Below, piece by piece: positions 1-7,539 of a DNA stretch of 39,837 nt. Source of the DNA: an uncultured Treponema sp. (GTDB taxonomy: Bacteria; Spirochaetota; Spirochaetia; Treponematales; Treponemataceae); the NCBI GenBank assembly GCA_905233535.1, contig CAJOEO010000016.1:1-39837 (forward strand). Direction: 5' to 3'. Position numbers and translations under genes: made by a program. Position 1 is the stretch's first letter. Each line of letters opens with the position of its first letter. Below the pieces are notes generated by a model. That model was not told where the DNA came from, did no database searches, and worked only from the letters and a program-made list of their open reading frames with translations.

Positions 1-1
1 C

Positions 2-706
2 GCGGGGATTTTTCATTTTTGCGAAAACGCGAAAGAATTTTCGTACAAGGCGGATTTTTCAGAAATCGAGCGGGAAGAATTTTTTTCAAAAATCGACAAA
101 ATCGAATCGGAACTCGCTCAAAAACTATTCCGCTCGAACGATTTTCAAAGAAAAATCCCAAAGTTCGAGCCGTTGATTTTAGGGCGCGACGAAGCGTACA
201 TCGGCGTTTTAATCGACGATTTGGTAACGCTCGGCACAAAAGAGCCGTACCGAATGTTTACGGCGCGCGCCGAATATCGCCTGAAACTGCGGCACGACAC
301 GGCAGACCGCCGTTTGGCAGAAAAAGCGTTTTCCGTCGGCTTGAAATCGCAGGCGCAAATCGATTCTGTGCGGCAAAAATACGCGCTTGTTTCGGAGGCT
401 ACGGAGATTCTTTTGAAAAATCCAGACGCTCAAAACGGCGGATTTTCTGCTTTAGTTTGGGAAATTGCAAAAGAGGACGCAAAATACAAGTATTACATTG
501 AAAAGCAGGACGCTCGTGTGGCGAAAATGCACAAAATGGAAAAATACCGCATTCCGCCCTCGTTTGATTACGGAAAAATCCCTGCGCTTTCTGCGGAAAG
601 CCGCCAAAAACTCGAAAAGGTGCGTCCGCTAACGCTTGGGCAAGCATCGCGCATTTCTGGAATCCGCAACAGCGACATTATGCTTTTGATGGTCTATCTG
701 GAATAG
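2..706 (+). CDS. mnmG: MnmG (GidA), tRNA uridine 5-carboxymethylaminomethyl modification enzyme, C-terminal part
   Basis: With MnmE, MnmG installs the carboxymethylaminomethyl group at the wobble uridine of certain tRNAs, using FAD and folate. The gene is cut by the left window edge. The reading frame is open from base 2, so the ORF-track start at 173 is internal. The block LGRDEAYIGVLIDDLV..GTKEPYRMF, the following RAEYRL..RHD..DRRL, and the C-terminal RQKLEKVRP.TLGQASRISG are family hallmarks. Just before the LGRDEAYIG block lie about 45 residues, rich in Lys, Glu and Phe (FHFCENAKEF...KIPKFEP), where MnmG proteins normally go from an AGIN-type motif to the block in about a dozen residues. 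This looks like a lineage-specific insertion. The identification is secure; the insertion is inferred from memory of the family. Confidence 0.95.
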   Translation, partial: AGIFHFCENAKEFSYKADFSEIEREEFFSKIDKIESELAQKLFRSNDFQRKIPKFEPLILGRDEAYIGVLIDDLVTLGTKEPYRMFTARAEYRLKLRHDTADRRLAEKAFSVGLKSQAQIDSVRQKYALVSEATEILLKNPDAQNGGFSALVWEIAKEDAKYKYYIEKQDARVAKMHKMEKYRIPPSFDYGKIPALSAESRQKLEKVRPLTLGQASRISGIRNSDIMLLMVYLE

Positions 707-814
707 AAAATTTTAGATTCAAAAAACGCGCGACGGTTTCAAATCTCCCCTACCCGCGCATTTTCTGCAAAAAAACTTGTGGATTTTTTGTGATTTGTTC
801 GATAGAATGAATAA

Positions 815-923
815 AAAGACACAGCCACGGGAGCGTCCGCAAAACGCTCCCAAGATAACGCGGTTGGTCTTCATTTTTCTGAATACAAACCGCCAAGTTT
901 TTGCTTAGGCGGTTTCTTTTTTA
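815..923 (+). ncRNA. Candidate structured small RNA ending in an intrinsic terminator
   Basis: A TAGAAT -10 box lies at 803-808, with only a weak TTGTGG at poor spacing as -35. The downstream RNA would contain GGGAGCG/CGCTCCC (830-851), then two mutually exclusive hairpins: GCGGTT..TTCA/TGAA..AACCGC (860-893) and the terminator AAACCGCC..GGCGGTTT (887-916), which is followed by a T-rich tract. The shared AACCGC strand means that forming one hairpin breaks the other. The RNA converges on the small ORF at 956-1024 on the other strand, which is the geometry of an antisense antitoxin RNA. It could instead be a leader or attenuator. No gene begins directly behind it. Confidence 0.45.
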
Positions 924-955
924 CTTCTTACAAAAAAAATGCAAGAAGGGTGCAA

Positions 956-1024
956 TTACCAAACAGGATAGCCCGCCAAAAGTAAGCAGACAATCGCTAA
1001 AATCATAATGATTCGTGTAGCCAT
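956..1024 (-). CDS. 22-residue hydrophobic peptide, candidate type I toxin
   Basis: This ORF is too short for the ORF track. It reads MATRIIMILAIVCLLLAGYPVW: a short basic start, one hydrophobic stretch of about 14 residues and an aromatic end. The start is fixed by a strong GGAGGG a few bases before ATG. Size and composition resemble the tiny membrane-active peptides of type I toxin-antitoxin loci (for example the Ibs peptides), but I see no sequence family I can name. A hairpin GCTCA/TGAGC (1051-1062) lies in the mRNA leader just upstream of the Shine-Dalgarno. The convergent RNA at 815-923 could pair with the 3' part of this transcript around the shared terminator. It may also be a small membrane peptide without toxicity. 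Confidence 0.45.
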   Translation of the reverse strand: MATRIIMILAIVCLLLAGYPVW

Positions 1025-1084
1025 TGCACGCCCTCCAAAGATTGAATTCCGCTCATTTGAGCAGTGAAGTTTGAAGAGCAACCT

Positions 1085-1168
1085 CAAGACAAACGAAACC
1101 TCCTGTTTCGTTTGTCTTGTCGCAAAACTTCGTTTTGCGCTTGGCTTTGCGCCCGCGTCCTGCGGGCG
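1085..1168. repeat. Three consecutive perfect hairpins in the gap before the DUF285 gene
   Basis: In 84 bases there are three perfect inverted repeats: CAAGACAAACGAAAC with its complement around a CTCCT loop (15 bp, 1085-1119), CGCAAAAC/GTTTTGCG (1121-1139), and CGCCCGC/GCGGGCG around GTCCT (1150-1168). The last is followed by TGTTTTTT and so could terminate + strand transcripts. Two of the three loops contain TCCT. Their role is unknown. The rest of the 707-1380 gap contains the RNA and peptide described above, a REP-like terminator and the next promoter. Confidence 0.7.
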
Positions 1169-1206
1169 TGTTTTTTCGGCAAAATCCGAATTCGTTTTTA
1201 ACTTCG

Positions 1207-1295
1207 TTTCGACTTTCGCTCAACGAACGAGAACGTGGTGGTTGAGTCTGTCGAAACCACCTTTTTTGTGCAATTTCGAGAGCCTCAATCAGCGC
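1207..1295. repeat. REP-like palindromes (first copies), including a terminator
   Basis: GGTGGTTGAG..TCGAAACCACC at 1237-1261, followed by six T, forms a terminator hairpin. It is flanked by two half copies, TTTCGACTTTCGCTCAAC (1207 on) and TTTCGAGAGCCTCAATC (1274 on). The same core recurs throughout the window. Confidence 0.75.
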
Positions 1296-1326
1296 AAAAA
1301 AAACGGCGAAAATTGGTGAAAATCAC

Positions 1327-1356
1327 TTGCCAAAGTCTAGTTTTTTTTTGTATCGT
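1327..1356 (+). promoter_or_regulatory. Promoter of the DUF285 lipoprotein gene, with a T9 tract in the spacer
   Basis: TTGCCA at 1327-1332 and TATCGT at 1351-1356 are separated by 18 bases that include nine consecutive T. The Shine-Dalgarno AGGAGG follows at the expected place. The homopolymer lies where a length change would alter the -35/-10 spacing. Confidence 0.55.
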
Positions 1357-1380
1357 AAGTGTGATTTTTTAGGAGGATTT

Positions 1381-2856
1381 ATGAAAAAATCGCACTTGCT
1401 TTTGGCGTTTTTGGCTTTGCTTGGATTCTTTTTTGTTTCCTGCGCGGACGAAATCGAGGATTCCAAAACGTACATCGTGTTTTCGTCGGGTTCTCGCGCG
1501 GCGGAAAAGAAAGCGGAAAATCTCACGGACATTTCGTTTAAGGGAATATTGGGTGATATAGAAACGCTAAAAAAAACTTATGACAAATGGGAAGATTTGC
1601 CGAACGACATAAAAATCGAAAAAACTTATGACAAATGGTCGGACGCGGCGAACGACAAAATCGAACTTGATGCGGGCGAGTGGGTATTTGCTTTATCTGC
1701 ATCTTTGGACGATGAATTCTACTATGCGCAAACATCTAATTCGACGGAATCGGAAACTGAAACGGCGGAAAGTTCTGACAGCGAAATCGAAGTACAGAGA
1801 ATTGTTCTAAAAACAGGGGCTGACATCAATTCTATTCTGACATCTATCGGCTCAAATGCAACGGCGTTTACCCACAGTTCGACCGCTCCTACTTCAACCG
1901 TAGGAACGCTTGACAACAACGGGTTGATTCCCGTATGGCTTGAAGGCAATACGATAAAATATTACGTCCCGGACAACGTAATACTCGTTCTCAACGCCGA
2001 CTGTAGCAGTCTTTTTAAAGGAATGCTGTATCTTAAATCAATCGATGTGAGCAAATTCGACTCATCAAATGTTACAATTATGAACAGTATGTTCTCTGGC
2101 TGTTCTGCTCTTACAACACTTGATGTGAGCGGTTTTAACACGAGCAGAGTTACAGATATGCGCTATATGTTCTACGACTGCAAATCTCTTACAGAACTTG
2201 ATGTGAGCGGTTTTAACACGAGCAAAGTTACAGATATGAGCTATATGTTTTACGAATGCAACTCTCTTACAGAACTTGATGTGAGCGGTTTTAACACGAG
2301 CAAAGTTACAGATATGCGCCGTATGTTCTACGGCTGTTCTGCCCTTAAAAAACTTGATGTAAGCGGTTTTAACACGAGCAACGTTACAAATATGAGTTAT
2401 ATGTTCTACAACTGCAAATCTCTTACAACACTTGATGTGAGCAAGTTTGACACGTCGAATGTTACAGATATGGAAAATATGTTCTCTGGCTGTTCTGCTC
2501 TTACAGAACTTGATGTAAGCAAGTTTAACACGTCGAATGTTACAACTATGAAAAGTATGTTCTACAACTGTTCTGCTCTTACAGAACTTGATGTGAGCGG
2601 TTTTAACACGAGCATAGTTACAGGTATGGACCATATGTTCTACAAATGCAACTCTCTTAAAACAATTTACGCCGCAAGCAACGCTAATTGGAGTTCGAGT
2701 TCAGTCAGCAATAGCGTTTCTATGTTTGATGGTTGCGAAAATCTCGTCGGCGGCAGTGGCACATCATACGACGACGAAAAAACCAACGCGACATACGCAA
2801 GAATCGATGGCGGCACGGATAGCGATAGCCCTGGCTACTTTACGGCAAAGCAATAA
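1381..2856 (+). CDS. BspA-like (DUF285) repeat lipoprotein
   Basis: The start is the ATG at 1381 behind AGGAGG, not the ORF-track start at 1327. The protein has 491 residues. A signal peptide (MKKSHLLLAFLALLG) ends in a lipobox-like FVSC, so it is probably a surface-directed lipoprotein. After a low-complexity acidic region (with a duplicated KTYDKW motif and a Ser/Glu stretch) come eight good copies plus one decayed copy of a 26-residue repeat of the type LDVSGFNTSKVTDMSYMFY. In DNA the period is 78 bases (for example 2119 and 2197). The tail GGSGTSYDDEKTN..YARIDGG is also typical of the family. Known members are surface proteins of oral and gut bacteria, some with adhesion roles; that role is inferred here. 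Near-identical DNA repeats make copy-number change by recombination likely. Confidence 0.9.
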   Translation: MKKSHLLLAFLALLGFFFVSCADEIEDSKTYIVFSSGSRAAEKKAENLTDISFKGILGDIETLKKTYDKWEDLPNDIKIEKTYDKWSDAANDKIELDAGEWVFALSASLDDEFYYAQTSNSTESETETAESSDSEIEVQRIVLKTGADINSILTSIGSNATAFTHSSTAPTSTVGTLDNNGLIPVWLEGNTIKYYVPDNVILVLNADCSSLFKGMLYLKSIDVSKFDSSNVTIMNSMFSGCSALTTLDVSGFNTSRVTDMRYMFYDCKSLTELDVSGFNTSKVTDMSYMFYECNSLTELDVSGFNTSKVTDMRRMFYGCSALKKLDVSGFNTSNVTNMSYMFYNCKSLTTLDVSKFDTSNVTDMENMFSGCSALTELDVSKFNTSNVTTMKSMFYNCSALTELDVSGFNTSIVTGMDHMFYKCNSLKTIYAASNANWSSSSVSNSVSMFDGCENLVGGSGTSYDDEKTNATYARIDGGTDSDSPGYFTAKQ

Positions 2857-2870
2857 ACGCGGGTAAACAC

Positions 2871-3037
2871 GCGGAGATTTCGACAAGCTCAACCACCGCG
2901 AACAATAAACGAGCAAACGGTGGTTGAGGTTCTCGAAACCACCGTTTTTCATTTCGACTTCGCTCAATGACCGCGTGTTTTCGGTGGTTGTATAAAAAAA
3001 ACGGTGGTTGAGCGAAAGTCGAAACCACCGTTTTTTT
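2871..3037. repeat. Cluster of REP-like palindromes between convergent genes
   Basis: There are four to five copies of the core in 170 bases: ATTTCGACAAGCTCAACCACCGC (2876 on), ACGGTGGTTGAGGTTCTCGAAACCACCGT (2917-2945), TTTCGACTTCGCTCAAT (2952 on), TCGGTGGTTG (2981 on), and ACGGTGGTTGAGCGAAAGTCGAAACCACCGT plus T7 (3001-3037). The two full palindromes can act as terminators in both directions, for the DUF285 gene and for uppP. Confidence 0.8.
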
Positions 3038-3044
3038 CATCGAA

Positions 3045-3947
3045 TCAAAGAAAAATTAAGCCCGCGATTCCGAGGGGAATTAAATAGGCGGCAAACCATT
3101 CTAAGTGACCTTTTCGGATTATGCGCATAAAAATCGCAAGCGCAATGTAGCCAAAAACAAACGCACACACGCAACCTGCAATCATCGGCAAAAATCCAAT
3201 CGCGCCACTCATTTCGTCAAGGTGGCGAAGTTCAAGGACAAACGCGCCCAAAATTGCTGGAATAGAAGCGAGAAACGAATAGTCGCCCGCAACTTTTCGC
3301 GAAACGCCACAAAGTCGTGCGCCCGCAATAGTTGAGCCTGAACGCGAAACGCCAGGCAACGTTCCAAATCCTTGCGCAATTCCAATTATCAACGCTTGTT
3401 TCCAAGTAATTCCGCGGTCTTGAACTTGAAAAAGATTGTCCTGCATTTCCGCGGAATCTAAAATGTCGTGTTTTCTCGAAATAAACGAAGAAATTATAAG
3501 TAAACACGCGGTAACCAAAAATCCCGCCGACACGAATTTTAACGACAAATCGGGAATCAATTTTGAAGACGCGATTCCCAAAATTCCCGTAACGATTGTA
3601 GTCAAAATTATGTAAAGAATCGTTTTTCGTCCAACTTTGTCGGACGGCGCAAGTTCTAGCGTTTTTTCGTCGGGTGCGATTACAATGCTAACGTCGTAAG
3701 AATTTTCGATTTCGTTTTTGTGAAAAATCCAACGAAAAAGAACGACAAAAAGTCTTATGATTATTTTTCTAAAATAAAGAATCACCGCCGCCAACGTCGC
3801 AACGTGAAGTACAACATCAAAAAGAAGCGGAATGTCGTCTAGCGCGAAAAAATGTTGAACCAATCGCAAATGTCCGCTTGACGAAATCGGCAGGAATTCT
3901 GCAACCCCCTGTACAATCCCCAGCAAAGCCCCCTGCAATACCGTCAT
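3045..3947 (-). CDS. uppP: Undecaprenyl-diphosphatase UppP (BacA family)
   Basis: UppP removes one phosphate from undecaprenyl diphosphate at the membrane, recycling the lipid carrier for cell-wall synthesis and giving some bacitracin resistance. The protein has 300 residues and many hydrophobic segments. Family motifs are GIVQGVAEFLPISSSGHL near residues 10-30 (with the Q-x3-E signature) and LPGVSRSGSTI in the C-terminal half. The loop after the third hydrophobic segment (HKNEIENSYDVSIVIAPDEK) is longer and more polar than in E. coli UppP. The start has AGGAG a few bases upstream. The gene faces the DUF285 gene across REP palindromes. Confidence 0.95.
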   Translation of the reverse strand: MTVLQGALLGIVQGVAEFLPISSSGHLRLVQHFFALDDIPLLFDVVLHVATLAAVILYFRKIIIRLFVVLFRWIFHKNEIENSYDVSIVIAPDEKTLELAPSDKVGRKTILYIILTTIVTGILGIASSKLIPDLSLKFVSAGFLVTACLLIISSFISRKHDILDSAEMQDNLFQVQDRGITWKQALIIGIAQGFGTLPGVSRSGSTIAGARLCGVSRKVAGDYSFLASIPAILGAFVLELRHLDEMSGAIGFLPMIAGCVCAFVFGYIALAIFMRIIRKGHLEWFAAYLIPLGIAGLIFL

Positions 3948-4055
3948 TTTTTCTCCTCATTTTTTAATTTTAAACAACTTTTTATAAATGCTACCATAAA
4001 ATCAGCATATTTTAACACGCTTAAAAAGAATATTCCTCGTATTAAACGCATTATT

Positions 4056-4799
4056 TTAAAGCGAATATGATTCTTCCGTTCCGTCTTCAAATGTGATTTT
4101 TACGCGCGTAATTTTGATTTCGTCGATTGCAAAATCCGTCCAAAACGCACTCGTTTGCGTTTTATATCGTTCGCCATCTTTGATTGAATCTTTTGTGCGA
4201 ACTGTCGTTTCGTCTGCGCCAGTCGTGTGATTTTTTACGACCATGCCTTTGTCGGTGGCTTTTAGCGTAATTTCCACAGAACGAATCATTTTTCCAGAAA
4301 TGTTCCGAAACGAAAATTCCGCGTGGATTCCGTCGCCGTTTTTGTTGCGAATCGCGCGCGATTCAAGCGAAGCAAGCGGACGCACGGCTTTTGCGTAATT
4401 TATCGTAATCGCTGCCGTTTCGTCTTTTTTTTCAATCGAATACAAAACTTCGATTTTTGGTTTTGTCGCCGTAATCGCAAAATATCTAAATCGATTCATC
4501 GGCGTAACTTTGTAGCGCAACGCTTTTGAAATCGTGTCGGTGTCGTTGTAATCGCTCGTTTTTAGCGAACCGTAACGTACCCAATCGGAATCTTTTTCTG
4601 ACCACGCGAGAACGGAAAACGAGATTTTTTCGCCCGTTTTGTTCAAAACGCTTACGTCGTCGTAATCGCCGTCTTCAAAAAGTTTTTTCGCATCAAACTG
4701 AATCACTGAATCTTCTGGAAATTTTGGAGAATCTTCCGTTTGGGAAAAAACAAAATTCGCCAAAAACAAAGCAATAAAAATACAAAAAAATCGTTTCAT
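4056..4799 (-). CDS. Secreted protein of unknown function
   Basis: I do not recognise the family. The ATG at 4799 gives a normal signal peptide (MKRFFCIFIALFLANFVFSQ), giving a 247-residue protein that is probably periplasmic. The mature part is mostly short beta-type stretches with no cysteine motif or catalytic signature I can see, and looks like one or two beta-sandwich domains. The ORF-track start at 4904 runs into the recG promoter and is rejected. There is no Shine-Dalgarno; a TATAAT box lies six bases before the ATG, so the mRNA is probably leaderless. It is divergent from recG. Confidence 0.7.
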   Translation of the reverse strand: MKRFFCIFIALFLANFVFSQTEDSPKFPEDSVIQFDAKKLFEDGDYDDVSVLNKTGEKISFSVLAWSEKDSDWVRYGSLKTSDYNDTDTISKALRYKVTPMNRFRYFAITATKPKIEVLYSIEKKDETAAITINYAKAVRPLASLESRAIRNKNGDGIHAEFSFRNISGKMIRSVEITLKATDKGMVVKNHTTGADETTVRTKDSIKDGERYKTQTSAFWTDFAIDEIKITRVKITFEDGTEESYSL

Positions 4800-4805
4800 G
4801 TGGGA

Positions 4806-4811
4806 ATTATA
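4806..4811 (-). promoter_or_regulatory. -10 box (TGCTATAAT) directly before the start at 4799
   Basis: An extended -10 TGCTATAAT on the minus strand ends six bases before the ATG, putting the expected transcription start at or next to the A of ATG. No convincing -35 is seen. Confidence 0.6.
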
Positions 4812-4846
4812 GCAAAAAACGCTATTTTGTTGCCGATTTTTGTGCG

Positions 4847-4852
4847 TATAAT
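4847..4852 (+). promoter_or_regulatory. -10 box of recG, directly before its start codon
   Basis: TATAAT lies seven bases before the recG ATG, with only A-rich sequence between and no Shine-Dalgarno. This predicts a leaderless transcript. It is back to back with the minus-strand -10 box at 4806-4811. Confidence 0.6.
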
Positions 4853-4859
4853 AAAAAAT

Positions 4860-6980
4860 ATGAAAACGTCGGAAATCACGAATTCCATAAGCAGTTTGCC
4901 GCAAATCGGCAAGGCAAAGGCTCTTTTATTTGCGAATTTGAACATTTTTACGGTGGCGGATTTGCTTCAATTTTATCCAAGACGATACGACGACCGCACA
5001 AAACGAACGTCGCTCGCCGAATGTGCGTTTTCGCTTGAGCCAAAATCGGCGCACACGATTGCGCAAGTTACAAAAGTAATTCGATTTGGAAACAACGCAA
5101 AACATTTGAGAATTTTTATCACGGACGGAACGAGCGCGGGCGAAATTTTGGCGTTTAATCGTTATTGGCTGGAAAAATCGCTTACAGTCGGTTCGATTAT
5201 TGCCGTTCACGGCGAGTTTGCAAATAAATTCAACTCGCTTCAATGTTCCACGTTCGATTTTCAAAAAATCGCAGACGGCGGTCTTCTTTCGGATTTTATG
5301 GACGCGCCAATTCCAGATTCTCGCGTAATTCCCATTTATCATCAAACGGAAGGTTTGACGAGCAAAATAATTGAATCGACGGTGAAAAATGCGTTTGAAC
5401 GTTTTTTAATTGGAATTGAAGACGAAATTCCAGAAGAAATTAGAAAATCGCGCGGGCTTTTACACAAAAAAGACGCTTTAAGAAAAATTCATCTGCCTGA
5501 AACGATGGAAGAAGTCGAAGAGGCAAAAAAAACGCTCGTTTTTGAAGAATTGTTCGTTTTTCAAAAAACGATTGCCGAACGCGCGCTGGCGCACAAAGGA
5601 AAACTTCCGTCGATTGAAGAAAACCAAAATGAAAAACGATTTTCGGACGCGGATTTTAAAAAATCGCTTTCGCCACGTCAAAAGAATCTTTTGTCGCGTT
5701 TGCAATTTTCGCCAACGGACGACCAAAAATCCGTAATTACAAAAATCAATTTGGACATCGACAAAAATTACAATTCGGCGGCAAAAGGCGAAAAGCCGTT
5801 CGCGCTTCGTTCTCTTTTGCAAGGCGACGTTGGAAGCGGAAAAACGCTTGTTTCTTTTTTTGCCGCGCTTCGCGTAATCGACTACGGCGGGCAATGCGCT
5901 CTTATGGCTCCCACGGAACTTTTGGCAAGGCAACACGAGGAAAATGCCGCAAAAATGCTGGAATCGCTTGGCGTTCGCGTGGCGTATTTGACGGGAAATC
6001 TAAAATCAAAAGGTCGAACGGCGTTGCTTTCTGCCATAAAAAATGGCGAAGTGAATTTTGTGATTGGAACGCACGCGCTTTTTTCTAAAGGCGTGATTTA
6101 TCGCGACCTTGCGCTTGCGATTATCGACGAGCAACATCGTTTTGGCGTTTTGCAACGTTCTGCAATCGTTCAAAAAGGACGCGACAGCGTGAATGCTACG
6201 CTTCGAGAACCGAATCTTTTAATGATGAGTGCGACTCCGATTCCGCAAACCCTCGCTCTTACGATTTTTGGAGATTTGGACGTTTTAACAATAAAAACGC
6301 TTCCAAACGGAAGAAAACCTATTCGCACGTTTTGTGTTCGCGAAGGAAACGAAAGAAACGCTTATGAGGCGGTTCGAGGAGAATTGCGTCGTGGAAAACA
6401 GGCGTATTTTGTTTATCCGTTAATCGAAGGCGGCGACGAGGCGAACGGAAAAACGGCGGCAAAAAGCGCGGAAGAAATGTTCGATTTTTTGTCAAAACAA
6501 GTTTATCCAGAATTTTCTGTCGCTCTCGTTCATGGAAAAATCGACGACGAACAAACTTCAAAAATCTTGGAATCGTTCAAAAATGGCGACGTTCAAGTTT
6601 TAGTGGCGACTACCGTTGTCGAAGTTGGCGTGGACGTGCCGAACGCAACGTGCATAATAATTGAGCAGGCGGACAGATTCGGGCTTGCCGCTCTTCATCA
6701 ACTTCGCGGGCGCGTTGGGCGCGGTAGCGAGCAATCGTTTTGCTTTTTAGTATACAGAAATTCGATTACGGAAATTGGAATCGAACGAATGAAAGTGATT
6801 CACGACACGACGGACGGATTTAAAATCGCCGAAGAAGATTTGCGTTTGCGCGGACCTGGAGAGATTTCGGGGACGGCGCAAAGCGGTTCCCTTGCGTTCA
6901 AAATCGCAGACCTTGAACGCGACAAAGAAATCATGTTACAAGCGCGCGAGGCGGCTTTCGCGCTCGTGTCAAAATCATAA
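4860..6980 (+). CDS. recG: ATP-dependent DNA helicase RecG
   Basis: RecG reverses stalled replication forks and migrates Holliday junctions. The protein has 706 residues, the normal length. It has an N-terminal wedge/OB region (SSLPQIGKAKA, then FYPRRYDDRT), Walker A GDVGSGKT near residue 322, DEQHRFG (motif II) near 423, MSATPIPQTLALT (motif III), and the C-terminal helicase half with VATTVVEVGVDVPNA and QLRGRVGRG. The start is taken at 4860 because the longer ORF-track start overlaps the promoter and the divergent gene. Initiation appears leaderless. Confidence 0.96.
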   Translation: MKTSEITNSISSLPQIGKAKALLFANLNIFTVADLLQFYPRRYDDRTKRTSLAECAFSLEPKSAHTIAQVTKVIRFGNNAKHLRIFITDGTSAGEILAFNRYWLEKSLTVGSIIAVHGEFANKFNSLQCSTFDFQKIADGGLLSDFMDAPIPDSRVIPIYHQTEGLTSKIIESTVKNAFERFLIGIEDEIPEEIRKSRGLLHKKDALRKIHLPETMEEVEEAKKTLVFEELFVFQKTIAERALAHKGKLPSIEENQNEKRFSDADFKKSLSPRQKNLLSRLQFSPTDDQKSVITKINLDIDKNYNSAAKGEKPFALRSLLQGDVGSGKTLVSFFAALRVIDYGGQCALMAPTELLARQHEENAAKMLESLGVRVAYLTGNLKSKGRTALLSAIKNGEVNFVIGTHALFSKGVIYRDLALAIIDEQHRFGVLQRSAIVQKGRDSVNATLREPNLLMMSATPIPQTLALTIFGDLDVLTIKTLPNGRKPIRTFCVREGNERNAYEAVRGELRRGKQAYFVYPLIEGGDEANGKTAAKSAEEMFDFLSKQVYPEFSVALVHGKIDDEQTSKILESFKNGDVQVLVATTVVEVGVDVPNATCIIIEQADRFGLAALHQLRGRVGRGSEQSFCFLVYRNSITEIGIERMKVIHDTTDGFKIAEEDLRLRGPGEISGTAQSGSLAFKIADLERDKEIMLQAREAAFALVSKS

Positions 6981-6989
6981 TCGCGCCTT

Positions 6990-7055
6990 TTCGCTGATTG
7001 AATCTCTCGAAATCAACGAAAAGAACGCGCGGATTTCGACTTTCGCTCAACGAAC
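6990..7055. repeat. REP-like half copies after recG
   Basis: TTGAATCTCTCGAAATCAA (6998 on) and GGATTTCGACTTTCGCTCAAC (7031 on) are degenerate copies of the dispersed REP core. Confidence 0.6.
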
Positions 7056-7063
7056 GGCGCGGA

Positions 7064-7096
7064 CAAAAAAAAGCCCCGCACAAAGCGGGGTGTTTT
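7064..7096. terminator. Bidirectional intrinsic terminator between recG and the minus-strand gene
   Basis: CCCCGC/GCGGGG around ACAAA, with TGTTTTCTT after it on the + strand and eight T after it on the minus strand. Confidence 0.85.
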
Positions 7097-7097
7097 C

Positions 7098-7463
7098 TTA
7101 GAACGAAAAATCAGAATTATTTGGTGCGGCTTTGCCAGTGGTTTTGAACTTGCTCACCACAAAACGCCCGTCGCGGAGCGTCTGAAATCCAATCAACTCT
7201 TTTTGATTTATGATTCCCGTAAGCTTTAACTGCTCGCCCTGATGAGCAGAAATATCGTTCATTGAAAACTTCGCGTCTGAATCAATGTCAAGCGAATACT
7301 GCTTGCCGTCGTCCGTTATAAATCCAACGAATGTATGCGGCGCGCTTCCGTAAATCTGAATGTAGCCCGTAATCGTTTTTTTCCAGCTGAACGCCGCCAC
7401 CGCCGAAATCGCAATCGCAAAAAGCGTCGCAAAAACCGCACCTTTTTTTACCGCATTTTTCAT
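7098..7463 (-). CDS. Small exported protein of unknown function
   Basis: The protein has 121 residues. A signal peptide or single anchor (KKGAVFATLFAIAISAVAAFSW) is followed by about 85 residues of predicted beta structure (GYIQIYGSAPHTFVGFITDDGKQYSL...GEQLKLTGII), a pattern that would suit a small beta-barrel of the OB type. That fold is a guess. Its GGAGGAAC Shine-Dalgarno lies at the 3' border of a PIN-toxin remnant, so the rest of that toxin gene was lost directly upstream of this gene. Confidence 0.6.
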   Translation of the reverse strand: MKNAVKKGAVFATLFAIAISAVAAFSWKKTITGYIQIYGSAPHTFVGFITDDGKQYSLDIDSDAKFSMNDISAHQGEQLKLTGIINQKELIGFQTLRDGRFVVSKFKTTGKAAPNNSDFSF

Positions 7464-7475
7464 TTTGTTCCTCCG

Positions 7476-7539
7476 TCGTTTTCGATTCTGTGTCTTGAAG
7501 AAGATGCCTACAAATTACATTTGCGTCAATGTGAAGCAT
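7476..7539 (-). pseudogene. 5' stub of a PIN-domain (VapC-like) toxin gene
   Basis: The short frame opening with MLHIDANVICRHLLQD matches the first strand and helix of PIN-domain ribonucleases (M-x-x-D-x-N-V-I-x-R-x-L-L-x-D), including the first catalytic Asp. It overlaps the end of the DUF104 antitoxin gene by 14 bases, as a toxin gene in a TA operon would. After about 20 codons the similarity stops and the frame runs into the next gene. A complete PIN domain needs about 130 residues, so the gene has lost its 3' part. Confidence 0.6.

Noticed and set aside
2065-2634. 189-residue minus-strand ORF across the DUF285 repeats
   Set aside because: It is the antisense shadow of the 78-base repeats; it has repeat-driven openness, no Shine-Dalgarno and no sensible product.
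2041-2660. Regular 78-base repeats considered as a CRISPR-like array
   Set aside because: The period is coding, in frame, and the whole unit is similar; there are no unique spacers.
4740-4860. Extended N-terminus of recG from the ORF track
   Set aside because: It overlaps the divergent coding start and the recG -10 box and adds no family sequence.
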